The notes under the pieces were generated by a model. The model ran no database searches. It was not told where the DNA came from and worked only from the letters and a program-made list of their open reading frames with translations. Shown piece by piece: positions 8,097 to 17,495 of a stretch of 64,000 nucleotides of DNA (position 1 is the stretch's first letter; each line of letters begins with the position of its first letter). Source of the DNA: Pseudomonas fragi (GTDB taxonomy: Bacteria; Pseudomonadota; Gammaproteobacteria; Pseudomonadales; Pseudomonadaceae); contig NZ_NQKQ01000010.1 in NCBI RefSeq assembly GCF_002269505.1, positions 1 to 64,000 on the forward strand, in the 5' to 3' direction. Position numbers and translations under genes: made by a program.

Positions 8097-8447
8097 TTAC
8101 CAGCGTGGCGGGCCGTAATAGCCCCGTGGCGGGCCGTAGTACACCGGTTGCGGCCGACCGTAGTAGCCCTGATAGTAAACGGGCTGGGGCGGCTGTACAT
8201 ACACCGGTTGCGGTTGGTAATAGACCGGCGGGGCCTGTACATAAACCGGTTGTGGCTGCACATACACCGGTTGTTGTACATACACCGGGCGCTGCTCATG
8301 GCCGGCGATAACCGAGCCAACCACCGCAGCCCCCACTACCGCGCCAAAAATTGCAGGCCCGGGGCCCCAGCCACCATGGGCGGATGCCTGCCCTGCGACA
8401 GCCAGGGCGCCGATAAGCAAAGCGATTTTGGGGATGGTACGCATCAT
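8097..8447 (-). CDS. Secreted repeat protein rich in PVYVQP/PVYY motifs
   Basis: A signal peptide ends near Ala-Ser-Ala-His (residues 21-24). A small glycine/alanine hydrophobic segment follows (GAVVGAAVVGSVIAG, a glycine-zipper-like membrane stretch). The rest is about 65 residues of near-tandem PVYVQ(P/A)QP and PVYYG units ending in GYYGPPRW. Similar glycine-zipper proteins with Tyr/Pro/Gln tails are common envelope proteins in Pseudomonas, with no defined role. The DNA repeats in the same way, with ACCGGTTG recurring at 8142-8286. Confidence 0.8.
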   Translation of the reverse strand: MMRTIPKIALLIGALAVAGQASAHGGWGPGPAIFGAVVGAAVVGSVIAGHEQRPVYVQQPVYVQPQPVYVQAPPVYYQPQPVYVQPPQPVYYQGYYGRPQPVYYGPPRGYYGPPRW

Positions 8448-8579
8448 GACGAATCCTCGAATTCCAGCCCCGACGTTCAGGTCTGCACCAGACCACAGAT
8501 AATCGCGGGGATAACATTAAGACCGTGTTTTTTTAAAAAACTGCGAAGCGCTCGGGTAAATTTTGTGTAAGGTCTGCGG

Positions 8580-8599
8580 GCGCTGAGACGTTTCAGCGC
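8580..8599. promoter_or_regulatory. Palindrome in a divergent promoter region
   Basis: GCGCTGA (8580-8586) is the exact reverse complement of TCAGCGC (8593-8599), spaced by 6 nt. It lies between the divergent repeat-protein and shikimate-dehydrogenase genes and has no T tract, so it is more likely an operator or structured leader than a terminator. No regulator is assigned. Confidence 0.4.
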
Positions 8600-8673
8600 G
8601 GGCGACTGCATTATGATCCAACAAATTTCCCGGCGCGGCTTGTGCCGTCCATCTAAAAGCATTCAGCAAGGAG

Positions 8674-9498
8674 ATGAGCATGCAAATGAATCCGAATAAA
8701 GACACCCGACTGTGCATATCGCTGTCAGGCCGACCGGGTAACTTCGGGCTGCGTTTCCATAATCATCTATACGAACAACTGGGCCTGAACTTTTACTACA
8801 AGGCCTTCAGCAGCAAAGACCTTGAAGGGGCGGTCACGGGTATCCGCGCCCTGGGCATTCGTGGCTGCGGCGTGTCGATGCCCTTCAAGGAAGCCTGCAT
8901 TGCCCTGGTGGACGAGCTGGACGCGTCGGCGCGGGCCATTGCGTCGATCAACACCATCGTCAACACCGACGGCCATCTCAAGGCCTACAACACCGACTAC
9001 ATCGCCATCGCCCAGTTGCTGGACAGCCATAAAGTACCCAAAGACATCACCTTTGCCCTGCGTGGCAGCGGCGGCATGGCCAAGGCCGTGGCTTCGGCGT
9101 TGCGTGATGGTGGGTATCGCAATGGCCTGATCGTGGCGCGTAACGAGGCAACAGGGGCGGCCCTGGCAGCAAGCTGCGGCTATGAATGGCAGCCTGAGCT
9201 GGGCGCGCAGCGGCCGCAAATGCTGATCAACGTGACTCCGGTGGGCATGACGGGCGGCGCTGAGGCCGACGATCTGGCCTTCGAGGCAGACGCCATCGAT
9301 CGCGCAGACATCCTCTTTGATGTGGTGGCGATCCCGGTAGAAACGCCATTGATCGTGCGCGGCCGGGCCCAAGGCAAGCAGGTGATCACGGGGCTTGAAG
9401 TGATTGCGATCCAGGCCCTGGAGCAGTTCGTGCTGTACACCGGAGTGCGGCCCACTGCCGAGCAGTTTCAGGCGGCAGTGGCGTTTGCTCGCAGCTGA
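8674..9498 (+). CDS. Shikimate 5-dehydrogenase family protein (AroE paralogue)
   Basis: The 274 residues form the two-domain shikimate dehydrogenase fold. The substrate side has the SLSGRP N-terminus, the GVSMPFK lysine and the NTDY aspartate motif. The NADP side has GSGGMAKA in place of the classic GAGGAxxA dinucleotide loop. AAGGAGATG precedes the ATG. It is not next to aro genes and the altered nucleotide loop suggests a specialised paralogue (quinate/shikimate or an unrelated alcohol) rather than biosynthetic AroE; that part is inference. Confidence 0.82.
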   Translation: MSMQMNPNKDTRLCISLSGRPGNFGLRFHNHLYEQLGLNFYYKAFSSKDLEGAVTGIRALGIRGCGVSMPFKEACIALVDELDASARAIASINTIVNTDGHLKAYNTDYIAIAQLLDSHKVPKDITFALRGSGGMAKAVASALRDGGYRNGLIVARNEATGAALAASCGYEWQPELGAQRPQMLINVTPVGMTGGAEADDLAFEADAIDRADILFDVVAIPVETPLIVRGRAQGKQVITGLEVIAIQALEQFVLYTGVRPTAEQFQAAVAFARS

Positions 9499-9535
9499 TG
9501 GCGATGGGGGCGAGTGATCTCGCCCCTGAGCAGAT

Positions 9536-10207
9536 TTACTCCAGCTCTGCCAGACGTGCTTCGAGGGCGGCAATCCGCGCCTCAAGGGCTTCAAGACGTT
9601 CCAGTGACACACTTGCGCCGCTGCTGCGCTCTGCAGGTTGTTGGCGGGCGGCCATGATTGTTTCGATTTCGGCCGGGTCGCCCAGAGCGTGCATATAGCG
9701 GTCTTCGCGCTGTCCGCTCTGACGCGGCACCAGCAGGGCCAGATCGCGGGCAATCAGACGTTCCAGCTGATGCTGAACCTGTTCGGTGTCTTCGAAGTCG
9801 TGCATGCGTGAACTGCGGGTTAGCAGCTCGTTGAGGGTTTGCGGACCGCGCAGGAACAACAGGCCCAGCAACACCACTTGCTCAGGCACCAGTTCCAGCG
9901 CCTTGTCGACCTTATGTTCCCAGCGATCCGCCCGGCTACCCATCACCAGACGGGTAAAGCCGCGGCCTTCCAGCGCGCGCAGGCTTTGCCCGACCTGACC
10001 TTGCGTGAGGTTAAGCACCGGCTCGCGGCTGGTTTTCTGGTTGCACGCCAGCACCAGCGCATTGAGGGTCAGCGGGTAGGTTTCCGGGTTGGTGGCCTGT
10101 TTCTCGATCAGGGAGCCGAGGATGCGGATCTCGGTGCTGTTGAGCAGAGGTCCTGCGTCAGAATCGTTTTGTACGTTTTCTGAGAACTGATCAGCGGGAA
10201 CTTCCAT
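9536..10207 (-). CDS. YceH family (DUF480) protein
   Basis: The 223 residues contain two winged-helix modules (about 15-95 and 100-175) and end in a short Glu/Ala/Leu coiled coil (residues about 200-222). The typical start of the conserved domain is [17 protein letters not shown] choose ATG 10207 because GGAG lies 6 nt upstream; the ATG at 10213 abuts it and the frame reaches 10300 without support. Its function is unknown; the fold implies nucleic-acid or protein binding. Confidence 0.85.
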   Translation of the reverse strand: MEVPADQFSENVQNDSDAGPLLNSTEIRILGSLIEKQATNPETYPLTLNALVLACNQKTSREPVLNLTQGQVGQSLRALEGRGFTRLVMGSRADRWEHKVDKALELVPEQVVLLGLLFLRGPQTLNELLTRSSRMHDFEDTEQVQHQLERLIARDLALLVPRQSGQREDRYMHALGDPAEIETIMAARQQPAERSSGASVSLERLEALEARIAALEARLAELE

Positions 10208-10321
10208 TTTCATCTCCAATTTGAGTAACCGTTGCCAGCGGCCATTGTGGAGTCTTTTGCGCGGTAGAGCGACTGGCAAGTCATTGCGGCTCGCTGCCAC
10301 AGGTTGTTATCTGAATGGCTA

Positions 10322-11629
10322 TCAGCGATTGACCAGTTTGGCGGGCAGTGCGATCACCAGCAGGCAACTCAGCAACAGGCAACTGGCGAAGAACCACATC
10401 GCGCCGGAACTGCTGCCCGTTACGTCGATGGCAATCCCCATCAGGGAGTTGCTCACCAGTCCGGCGATATTGGCCAGCGAGCACGCCAGAGCGAAGCCGG
10501 TAGCGGCTGCGCGGCCCTTGAGAAAGGTTGCCGGCAAGCTGAAAAAAACCGGTACGGCGCCGATGATGGCGGCTGAGGCAATCGCAAACAACAGAACGGT
10601 GGCAACCACGCTGTGGCTAAACCAGGTGCTGGCCGCCATTGCGGCCGCACCGACCACAAAAGGCACAATGATATGCCAGCGCCGCTCGCGATGCCGGTCG
10701 CTGCTGGCGCCGATCATCAGCATGCCGATCAGGGCGGCAACGCTGGGCAGGGCGGTGAGTACGCCAATATGGAAGTTGTCGGTTACCCCGGCGTTGCGAA
10801 TAAAAGTCGGCATCCAGAACGCCATGGCGTAAGCGCTGAGCAGGATGGAGAAGTCGATACCGCCCAGCATCCAGATCTTGAGGTTGAAAAATCCGTCGCG
10901 AAAACTGTGCATGCTGTTCTGGCCTTCGGCGTTGTCCTGGTGCAGTTGCTGCTCCAGTAACGCTTTTTCGTCGGCGTTCAGCCATTTAGCCGTGTGATGG
11001 CTGTTTGGTAGAACCCGGAAGGTCAGGATGCCCAGCAACACGCTGGGGATCGCTTCGAGCGCAAACAGCCATTGCCAGCCGCGTAGCCCCGCGACAGTGT
11101 CGAAGGCGCCCATGATCCAGCCTGAAAGCGGCCCGCCGATCACGCTGGAAAGCGGCATGCCGATCATGAACAGGGCAATGATGCGGCCGCGTCTTTGGGT
11201 CGGGAACCAGGTGGTCAGGTAATACAGCACGCCGGGCAAAAAACCGGCCTCGGCCACGCCCAGCAGAAAGCGCACGATATAGAACTGGGCAGGGGTGGTC
11301 ACCAGCAGGGTGCAGGCCGAGAGCAGGCCCCAACTGATCATGATTCGGGCTATCCAGACCCTGGCGCCGACTTTTTCCAGGATCAGGTTGCTCGGCACTT
11401 CGAACAGGATATAGCCGACAAAAAATAGCCCGGCCCCCAGACCGAATGCGGTTTCGCTGAACTGCAGGTCGCCGAGCATCTGCAGCTTGGCAAAGCCGAT
11501 ATTGATCCGGTCCAGGTAGGCGGCCAGGTAGCAAAAACACAAAAAGGGTACGAGCTTCCAGGTGATCTTGCGATAGAGCGCCTGAACCGGGGTCGCCGCA
11601 GGAGCGGTGCCAGGATGTGCTAAGGGCAT
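10322..11629 (-). CDS. MFS transporter, anion:cation symporter (ACS) family
   Basis: About 435 residues with 12 predicted transmembrane helices. The motifs are those of the phthalate/hexuronate branch: YLDRINIGFA in helix 1, LLGVAEAGFLPGVLYYLTTWFP in helix 4 and RGR in the 2-3-like loop. Members import organic acids such as tartrate, glucarate or aromatic acids with H+. The start at 11629 has AGGA 7 nt upstream. No catabolic genes flank it, so the substrate is open. Confidence 0.86.
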   Translation of the reverse strand: MPLAHPGTAPAATPVQALYRKITWKLVPFLCFCYLAAYLDRINIGFAKLQMLGDLQFSETAFGLGAGLFFVGYILFEVPSNLILEKVGARVWIARIMISWGLLSACTLLVTTPAQFYIVRFLLGVAEAGFLPGVLYYLTTWFPTQRRGRIIALFMIGMPLSSVIGGPLSGWIMGAFDTVAGLRGWQWLFALEAIPSVLLGILTFRVLPNSHHTAKWLNADEKALLEQQLHQDNAEGQNSMHSFRDGFFNLKIWMLGGIDFSILLSAYAMAFWMPTFIRNAGVTDNFHIGVLTALPSVAALIGMLMIGASSDRHRERRWHIIVPFVVGAAAMAASTWFSHSVVATVLLFAIASAAIIGAVPVFFSLPATFLKGRAAATGFALACSLANIAGLVSNSLMGIAIDVTGSSSGAMWFFASCLLLSCLLVIALPAKLVNR

Positions 11630-11739
11630 GGATGTTTCCTGCGGGAGGCCTGATGGTTGATCTTCATACACCAGATGATCACTGGCGTGTCTATAATCGG
11701 CGCACATTCCATTCCTGCCCACAGACTGTCGAGACTTTC

Positions 11740-12249
11740 ATGACTATCTCTCTGTACGCCGCTTCCGTTCCCGTGTTCAAACAAATGCTCAATGCCCTGA
11801 GCGGTGTTCTGGCCAAGGCTGAAGCACATGCGACCGCCAAGAACATCGACCCGAGCGTGTTCTTGCAAGCGCGCCTGGCGCCGGACATGTTCCCGCTGGT
11901 GCGCCAAGTGCAAATCGCCGTTGATTTCACCAAGGGTGTTTCGGGCCGTCTGGCTGAAATCGAATTGCCAAAATATGACGACAGCGAAGTGACCTTTGCC
12001 GACCTGCAAGCGCTGATCAGCAAAGTGCTGGCGTTTGTAGATGGCATCAAGCCAGAGCAAATCGACGGCAAGGAAGGCATCGAAATCATCACCCGTCAGG
12101 GCACGCCCAAAGAAAAACGCTTCACCGGCCAGGCGTACCTGCTGTCCTACGGCTTGCCGCAGTTCTTCTTCCACGTAACCACTGCTTACGCGATCCTGCG
12201 CCACAACGGTGTTGAGATCGGCAAGCGTGACTACATGGGCGCGTTCTAA
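11740..12249 (+). CDS. DUF1993 family protein
   Basis: The 169-residue soluble protein belongs to the DUF1993 group, predicted to fold as a DinB/YfiT-like four-helix bundle. Visible conserved parts are LYAASVPVFKQML at the start, LAPDMFPLVRQVQIA near 45-60 and QFFFHVTTAYAILRHNGVEIGKRDY near the end. The ATG at 11740 starts MTISLYAA with a weak GAGA upstream. It is divergent from the MFS gene. Function unknown. Confidence 0.85.
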   Translation: MTISLYAASVPVFKQMLNALSGVLAKAEAHATAKNIDPSVFLQARLAPDMFPLVRQVQIAVDFTKGVSGRLAEIELPKYDDSEVTFADLQALISKVLAFVDGIKPEQIDGKEGIEIITRQGTPKEKRFTGQAYLLSYGLPQFFFHVTTAYAILRHNGVEIGKRDYMGAF

Positions 12250-12258
12250 GCAAATCCC

Positions 12259-12312
12259 TTGTGGCAGCGGGCTTGTGCGCGATGGCAGCATCGCGCACAA
12301 GCCCGGCTCCCA
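12259..12312. repeat. REP doublet, GTGGGAGCGGGCTTG family
   Basis: Inverted arms (GTGGCAGCGGGCTTGTGCGCGAT and its near-complement ending in CCGGCTCCCAC) form a compact hairpin between the stop of the DUF1993 gene and the stop of sstT. The same family recurs at about 18.2, 44.5 and 63.2 kb. Confidence 0.88.
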
Positions 12313-12318
12313 CCTGAC

Positions 12319-13551
12319 TCAGCCCTGTTGCAGGGGCTTGTCTTCCTGGGCCATACAGGCCGCAGCAGTAAACAGAACGTCGGTGGACGAATTGAGTGCA
12401 GTTTCTGCTGAATCCTGCAGGATGCCGATAATGAAACCCACGGCCACCACCTGCATGGCAATCTCGCTCGGGATGCCGAACAGGCTGCACGCCAGCGGAA
12501 TCAACAGCAGCGAACCGCCCGCCACACCCGATGCGCCACAGGCGCAAATGGCCGCCACCACACTCAGCAAAATGGCCGTCGGAATATCGATCGCAATCCC
12601 CAGCGTATGCACGGCAGCCAGGCTCAGCACGGTGATGGTGATCGCTGCGCCCGCCATATTGATGGTGGCACCCAGCGGGATTGATACCGAGTAGGTGTCT
12701 TCATGCAGGCCCAGGCGCTCGCTCAATGCCATGTTTACCGGGATATTGGCCGCCGAACTGCGGGTGAAAAACGCGGTAATGCCGCTTTCGCGCAGGCACA
12801 AAAACACCAACGGGTAAGGGTTGCGACGCAACTTCCAGAACACGATCAGCGGGTTGACCACCAGCGCCACAAACAGCATGCAGCCGATCAACACGGTTAG
12901 CAGGTGCAGGTAGCCCAGCAGGGCGCCGAAGCCTGAGCTGGCGAGGGTTGCGGCGACCAGACCGAAAATCCCCAGCGGGGCAAAGCGGATCACCACGCGC
13001 ACAATCAGGGTGACGCCGTTGGACAGGTCATTGAGCACGGTGCGGGTGGTGTCGCCGGCATGGCGGATGGCTACGCCCATGCCGATGGCCCACGCCAGGA
13101 TGCCGATAAAGTTGGCGTTGATCAGCGCGTTGACCGGGTTGTCGACCACGCTCAGCAGCAGGCTCTGCAGCACTTCGCTGATACCGCCGGGCGCGGTAAT
13201 GGCGATGTTTTCAGTGGCCAGTACCAGGTTTGACGGAAACATCATGCTGGCGATAACAGCCACGACGGCAGCAGCAAATGTGCCGAACAGGTACAGAACA
13301 AGAATCGGGCGAATATGGGTTTCCTGGCCGTGTTTGTGGTTGGCAATCGAGGCCATAACCAGCACAAACACCAGGATGGGTGCTACGGCTTTCAAGGCGC
13401 TGACGAACACCTTGCCGATAAAGGCCACCGAAAGGGCTGCGGAGGGCGCAAGCCAGGCCAGCAAAATACCGGCAATCAGACCGATCACAATCTGGGTTAC
13501 CAGGCTGGTGCGCTTGAGCTTTTGCAGCAGGGTAGGTGGAGTGTCAGTCAT
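12319..13551 (-). CDS. sstT: Serine/threonine:sodium symporter SstT
   Basis: An inner-membrane dicarboxylate/amino acid:cation symporter (DAACS) family protein that takes up Ser and Thr with Na+. The 410 residues show the family hairpin loop '[12 protein letters not shown]', the substrate/Na+ motif '[12 protein letters not shown]' and the second hairpin '[17 protein letters not shown]'. The start at 13551 begins [10 protein letters not shown], typical for the family; the upstream 49 codons look non-coding. It converges with the DUF1993 gene across a REP. Confidence 0.92.
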   Translation of the reverse strand: MTDTPPTLLQKLKRTSLVTQIVIGLIAGILLAWLAPSAALSVAFIGKVFVSALKAVAPILVFVLVMASIANHKHGQETHIRPILVLYLFGTFAAAVVAVIASMMFPSNLVLATENIAITAPGGISEVLQSLLLSVVDNPVNALINANFIGILAWAIGMGVAIRHAGDTTRTVLNDLSNGVTLIVRVVIRFAPLGIFGLVAATLASSGFGALLGYLHLLTVLIGCMLFVALVVNPLIVFWKLRRNPYPLVFLCLRESGITAFFTRSSAANIPVNMALSERLGLHEDTYSVSIPLGATINMAGAAITITVLSLAAVHTLGIAIDIPTAILLSVVAAICACGASGVAGGSLLLIPLACSLFGIPSEIAMQVVAVGFIIGILQDSAETALNSSTDVLFTAAACMAQEDKPLQQG

Positions 13552-13832
13552 AAGGGTTTCTCTAGTTGTTCTGGGTAGCGCATTGAAAAACTGTGGGGCG
13601 AACAGCGGCAAACGGGCAGGCTGATCGACGCAAGTCGGCGGGATGCGAACTTTATCATAGACGTGTAGGGGCTTTCCTATGCAGGGGCAATCTGCCACAT
13701 CTCCGGCTGAACTTATCTCGGCTCATTTGGCCGCAAGCCGAAGCATTCTGTTACCATTGCCCATCCCCCACTTATCTTCAAATCAGCGGGCCTTAAGGGC
13801 TTTCGCTGGCCTCGTTGTCTCTGGAGTTATTC

Positions 13833-14996
13833 ATGCTGTTGCCCATCCTGCTGCTGTCTGCGGCCGGCTTTACCGTGCTCACCACCGAATTTGTGATCGT
13901 CGGCCTGCTGCCTTCGATTGCCCGCGACCTTGAGGTCAGCGTGCCCCAGGCCGGTTTGCTGGTGACCTTGTTCGCCTTCACGGTTGCGGCCCTTGGCCCG
14001 TTCCTGACCGCCTGGTGCGCGCGCTTTGAGCGCAAGCGCCTGTTTATCTCGATTTTGCTGATGTTCGCCTTCGCCAATACCGTGGCGGCGCTGGCGCCGA
14101 ATATCTGGGTGATGGCTTTTGCCCGGCTGCTGCCGGCATTGGGCTTGCCGGTGTTCTGGGCTCTGGCCAGTGAAACGGCGGTGGATATCGTAGGCCCGGA
14201 ATACGCCGGGCGGGCGATTGCCAAAATCGGTTTCGGCATCGTCTGTGCGACCGTGTTTGGCATTCCCGTAGGCACCTTGATCTCGGATGCCTGGGGCTGG
14301 CGCAGTGCCTTCGGTATTCTGGCGGTGGTCGCCCTGGCCAAGGCCTTGTTGCTGTGGCTGTATTTGCCCGTGACCCGGGTGGTGAAAGAGCATGTCACCT
14401 TGAGCTCACAGTTTGCCCTGCTGCGCAGCCCGCTGATGATTGGCCATATCGTGCTGTCAGTACTGGTCTTCAGCGGCATGTTCACGGCCTACACCTATCT
14501 GGCCGATATTCTTGAGCGTCTGGCAGGTTTTGACGGCTCGCTGGTGGGGTGGTGCCTGATGGGCTTTGGCGCCGTCGGTCTGATCGGCAACTCGCTGGGC
14601 GGGCGCATGGTGGATCGCCATCCGCTGATCGCCTCGATGGTGTTTTGTGCCTTTATGATCAGCGGCCTGGTGGCGCTGGTGCCGAGCATTCACTCAACCT
14701 TGGGCCTGGCAGCGGCAATGGGCATTTGGGGGGTGACGCAGGCCGCGATGTTTCTGGTCAGCCATGTACGGCTGATGAAAGTTGCCCCGCATGCACCGGC
14801 ATTTGCCGCGTCGCTGAACATTGCCGGGGCCAATCTGGGGATCGGCCTGGGCGCCATGATTGGTGGGCGGGTTATCGACAACTATGGCCTGGGCAGCCTG
14901 GGATTTGCTGCTGCCGGGTTCATCCTGATCTCGATTCTGCTGGCCTTGTTGCTGATGACCGCCAAGCCGCGCCCGACGTGCGCTAGCGCGGGGTAA
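13833..14996 (+). CDS. MFS efflux transporter (DHA1/YdhP-PbuE type)
   Basis: The 387 residues have 12 predicted helices and open with the DHA1 efflux hallmark TTEFVIVGLLPSIA, found in purine, sugar and drug exporters. The ATG at 13833 has GGAG 6 nt upstream; an upstream TTG in frame is unsupported. It overlaps the 3' end of nhaR by 14 nt tail to tail. The exported compound is not predictable. Confidence 0.85.
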   Translation: MLLPILLLSAAGFTVLTTEFVIVGLLPSIARDLEVSVPQAGLLVTLFAFTVAALGPFLTAWCARFERKRLFISILLMFAFANTVAALAPNIWVMAFARLLPALGLPVFWALASETAVDIVGPEYAGRAIAKIGFGIVCATVFGIPVGTLISDAWGWRSAFGILAVVALAKALLLWLYLPVTRVVKEHVTLSSQFALLRSPLMIGHIVLSVLVFSGMFTAYTYLADILERLAGFDGSLVGWCLMGFGAVGLIGNSLGGRMVDRHPLIASMVFCAFMISGLVALVPSIHSTLGLAAAMGIWGVTQAAMFLVSHVRLMKVAPHAPAFAASLNIAGANLGIGLGAMIGGRVIDNYGLGSLGFAAAGFILISILLALLLMTAKPRPTCASAG

Positions 14997-15882
14997 ACAG
15001 CTCGCGGCGGGCCCCCTCGGTAATCGCAACGATGCCGGGGTGGCGGATCTTGCGCTCCACAGTAATGGCGTAGAACGATTCGGTGACCGCCTCGGTGTGG
15101 CCGATCAGTTCAACATCAAACTGGCGTATCACCTCCTGCGCAATCACGCTGGGCGCGATAAATACGCCGATGCCGGACTGGCCGAAAGCCTGCATCAGTG
15201 CGCTGTCATCAAACTCGCCAACGATTCGCGGCTGTATCTGCTGCTCGGCCAGCCAGCGCAGCAGACGGCTGCGTAGCATGGTTTCGGGCCCTGGAATCAG
15301 GAGTGGCGCGCCTTGCAGGCAGTGCGGGAAGTTTTCGGTATAGTTTTTGGCAAGTGCTGCGGTGGCGAAAAAGCTGATGCCGCATTCCCCCAGTTTCTGG
15401 CTGAAGCCCTTGATATCGAGGTGCGAAGGCATCGGGCTGTCGGAAATTACCAAATCAAGACGCTGAATAGCGAGGTCCGCGAGTAGCCGGTCAAGCTTGT
15501 CTTCACGGCAGGTGATACGGATCGGCTCATCCAGTTCCATGGTCGGGGCGATCAGGCGATACACGATCGACTTGGGCACCACGTCGGCCACCCCCACCCG
15601 GAACAGGATCTGCTGCTCCTTGGGCGCCATACGTAGCATGCTTTCCAGTTCGTTGCCGACCTGAAAGATCTGTTCGGCATAAGGCAGTACCTGGCGCCCG
15701 GTCTCGGTTAGTTCCAGTTGGCGCCCGACCCGGCGAAACAGCGGCAAGCCATAGGTGTCTTCGAGCAGGCTGATTTGCCCGCTGATCGTCTGCGGCGTGA
15801 GGTTCAATTGCTCGCAGGCGCGAACAATGCTGCCGGTCTTGGCCACAACCCAGAAATAATGCAATTGGCGGTAGTTGAGCAT
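14983..15882 (-). CDS. nhaR: LysR-family activator NhaR
   Basis: The 299 residues begin LNYRQLHYFWVVAKTGSI, the characteristic NhaR N-terminus with a LysR winged helix-turn-helix (about 4-62), followed by a two-lobed sensor domain. NhaR senses Na+ and, in E. coli, activates nhaA; in Pseudomonas the target is usually unlinked. I place the start at 15882 by homology of the helix-turn-helix; the ribosome-binding site is weak. The promoter lies in the AT-rich 15890-15960 stretch shared with the divergent lipoprotein gene. Confidence 0.88.
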   Translation of the reverse strand: MLNYRQLHYFWVVAKTGSIVRACEQLNLTPQTISGQISLLEDTYGLPLFRRVGRQLELTETGRQVLPYAEQIFQVGNELESMLRMAPKEQQILFRVGVADVVPKSIVYRLIAPTMELDEPIRITCREDKLDRLLADLAIQRLDLVISDSPMPSHLDIKGFSQKLGECGISFFATAALAKNYTENFPHCLQGAPLLIPGPETMLRSRLLRWLAEQQIQPRIVGEFDDSALMQAFGQSGIGVFIAPSVIAQEVIRQFDVELIGHTEAVTESFYAITVERKIRHPGIVAITEGARRELFTPR

Positions 15883-16017
15883 CAGCGTCGCAACACTTCG
15901 TAAAAACCGAAGTATAGCGCTTAAAAATACGAATTTTTCTGAAGTGTTCGCTTCTCTAGAATCACGCGTTATGCGCAAGCCACTCTGGTGGCCGCCGGTT
16001 TAGAGAGGGAAATGACC

Positions 16018-16257
16018 ATGAACATCAAGAAAGTAGCAGTGGCCGTGCTGTTGTCGGCAGGTTTGCTGGCGATCGCGGGTTGTGACCAGGCTGAAAAAGC
16101 CGCGCAACAAATGTTGAGCAAAACTGCTGAGTCCGCCAAGCAAGCGATTGACGATACCCATAAGGCCGCCGAGCAAGCGCTTAGCGAAGCCACTGGTGGG
16201 GTGATTGAAAAAGAAAAGCCTGAGCAAGAAAACCAAGCTTCATCCAAAGCCATTTAA
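16018..16257 (+). CDS. Small lipoprotein with a helical Ala/Lys/Gln tail
   Basis: The 79 residues start with a lipoprotein signal: KK, a hydrophobic core and the lipobox IAGC, with the acylated Cys at residue 19 or so. The mature part (QAEKAAQQMLSKTAESAKQ...) is a long amphipathic helix rich in Ala, Lys and Glu, as in small outer-membrane lipoproteins. GAGGG lies 8 nt before ATG 16018, favouring it over ATG 16012. Role unknown. Confidence 0.82.
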   Translation: MNIKKVAVAVLLSAGLLAIAGCDQAEKAAQQMLSKTAESAKQAIDDTHKAAEQALSEATGGVIEKEKPEQENQASSKAI

Positions 16258-16287
16258 CTGGTCTTACTGCAGAGTCCGAACACACCT

Positions 16288-17043
16288 ATGGAATATCTTT
16301 TACAACTGGCTGCCAGCCCCGCAGCCTGGGTCGCTTTAGCCACGTTGATCGTGATGGAAATCGTGCTGGGTATCGATAACCTGATCTTTATCTCGATTTT
16401 GACCAACAAGCTGCCTGAGCAATACCGTACCAAGGCACGCCGTATCGGTATCGGCATGGCGCTGATCCTGCGTCTGGGCTTGCTGGGTACCATTGCCTAC
16501 ATCGTGCAGCTGACCACGCCGGTATTTGAAGTGCTGGGCAAGGCCTTCTCGTGGAAGGACATGATCCTGATTGCCGGTGGTCTGTTCCTGGTGTGGAAAG
16601 CCACCAGCGAAATCCACCACAGCATGACCCCGCAAGTCGAAGAAAAAACTGACAGCGTGTCGTCGAAAGTCACCTTGGGCTTTGCCGCAGCCATCGGCCA
16701 GATCCTGATGCTCGACCTGGTGTTTTCCATCGACAGCATCATTACGGCGGTGGGTATGACCGAACACCTGCCGATCATGGTGATTGCAGTGGTGGTGGCG
16801 GTGATGGTGATGTTGCTGGCTTCGGAGCCTTTGGCCAAGTTCATCAACGATAACCCGACCGTGGTGATGCTGGCCCTGGCCTTCCTGATCATGATCGGCA
16901 TGACCCTGATCGCTGAAGGTTTCGGTGCCCATGTGCCTAAAGGTTATGTGTATGCAGCGATGGCGTTCTCGGCCACGGTTGAAACACTTAACATTCTTGC
17001 GCGGCGGGTACGGGAAAAACGGCAGGCTGCGCTAATCAAATAA
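16288..17043 (+). CDS. TerC family integral membrane protein (YgdQ-like)
   Basis: The 251 residues have seven or eight hydrophobic segments and the two acidic membrane motifs of the TerC fold, [12 protein letters not shown] near 25-36 and [10 protein letters not shown] near 147-156. TerC-type proteins export metals such as Mn(II) or help metalate secreted enzymes. I see no yybP-ykoY riboswitch upstream; the gap to the lipoprotein is only 30 nt, so the two may be cotranscribed. Confidence 0.9.
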   Translation: MEYLLQLAASPAAWVALATLIVMEIVLGIDNLIFISILTNKLPEQYRTKARRIGIGMALILRLGLLGTIAYIVQLTTPVFEVLGKAFSWKDMILIAGGLFLVWKATSEIHHSMTPQVEEKTDSVSSKVTLGFAAAIGQILMLDLVFSIDSIITAVGMTEHLPIMVIAVVVAVMVMLLASEPLAKFINDNPTVVMLALAFLIMIGMTLIAEGFGAHVPKGYVYAAMAFSATVETLNILARRVREKRQAALIK

Positions 17044-17058
17044 ACTCAGGTTGATACT

Positions 17059-17097
17059 AAAAAGCCGTCCACTCTCTTTGGTGTGGACGGCTTTTTT
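17059..17097. terminator. Bidirectional terminator after terC
   Basis: AAAAGCCGTCCAC (17060-17072) pairs with GTGGACGGCTTTT (17083-17095). A T tract follows on the plus strand and an A run precedes it, so it can serve both terC and the convergent small membrane gene. Confidence 0.87.
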
Positions 17098-17103
17098 GTG
17101 GGT

Positions 17104-17271
17104 TCAATGTGCGTTCGCTGCGCCAGCTACCGGCTTTTCAGGGGTGTCTTGCGGTTTGGCCTGCACCTGCGGATGGTGATGGCGGCTGATGCGCATCAGG
17201 CCCCAGAGCATGGCCCCGGCAACGGCCAGCCAGCCGGCGATCAGCAGAAAAATAGTCAGTATCAGGCTCAT
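17104..17271 (-). CDS. Small single-span membrane protein (55 aa)
   Basis: ATG 17271 is preceded by a perfect AAGGAGG. The protein starts MSLILTIFLLIAGWLAVAG, one transmembrane helix, then a His-rich juxtamembrane patch (SRHHHPQ) and a charged tail rich in Ala, Pro and Lys. The size and layout fit a small inner-membrane protein; no family recognised. The His cluster could bind metal, which is speculation prompted by the neighbouring TerC. Confidence 0.75.
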   Translation of the reverse strand: MSLILTIFLLIAGWLAVAGAMLWGLMRISRHHHPQVQAKPQDTPEKPVAGAANAH

Positions 17272-17495
17272 CAGTGCCTCCTTTGCCCCCAGCGGGCTCA
17301 AACACACGCTAAGCAGATGACAGTCTAGTCTGTGCAATGTTGCAGTCTATTGACCGAAGGTCGTGTAGGACTAATCGATTTGCACTATGCCATCAATCGG
17401 CCTGTGGCTTAAGGCTATACCTCGCCGTACTGGAGCCCTATGATCGACGGCCTTGGCCGACCTTGAGGTCTGGCGTTCATTCAAAGCGAGGGAAT

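Noticed and set aside
8142..8286. ACCGGTTG repeats as a CRISPR array
   Set aside because: The repeats are short, irregular and in frame with a PVYVQP-repeat coding sequence. There are no spacers of uniform length.
16260..16290. Manganese riboswitch (yybP-ykoY) before terC
   Set aside because: The gap between the lipoprotein and terC is only 30 nt, far too short for that aptamer.
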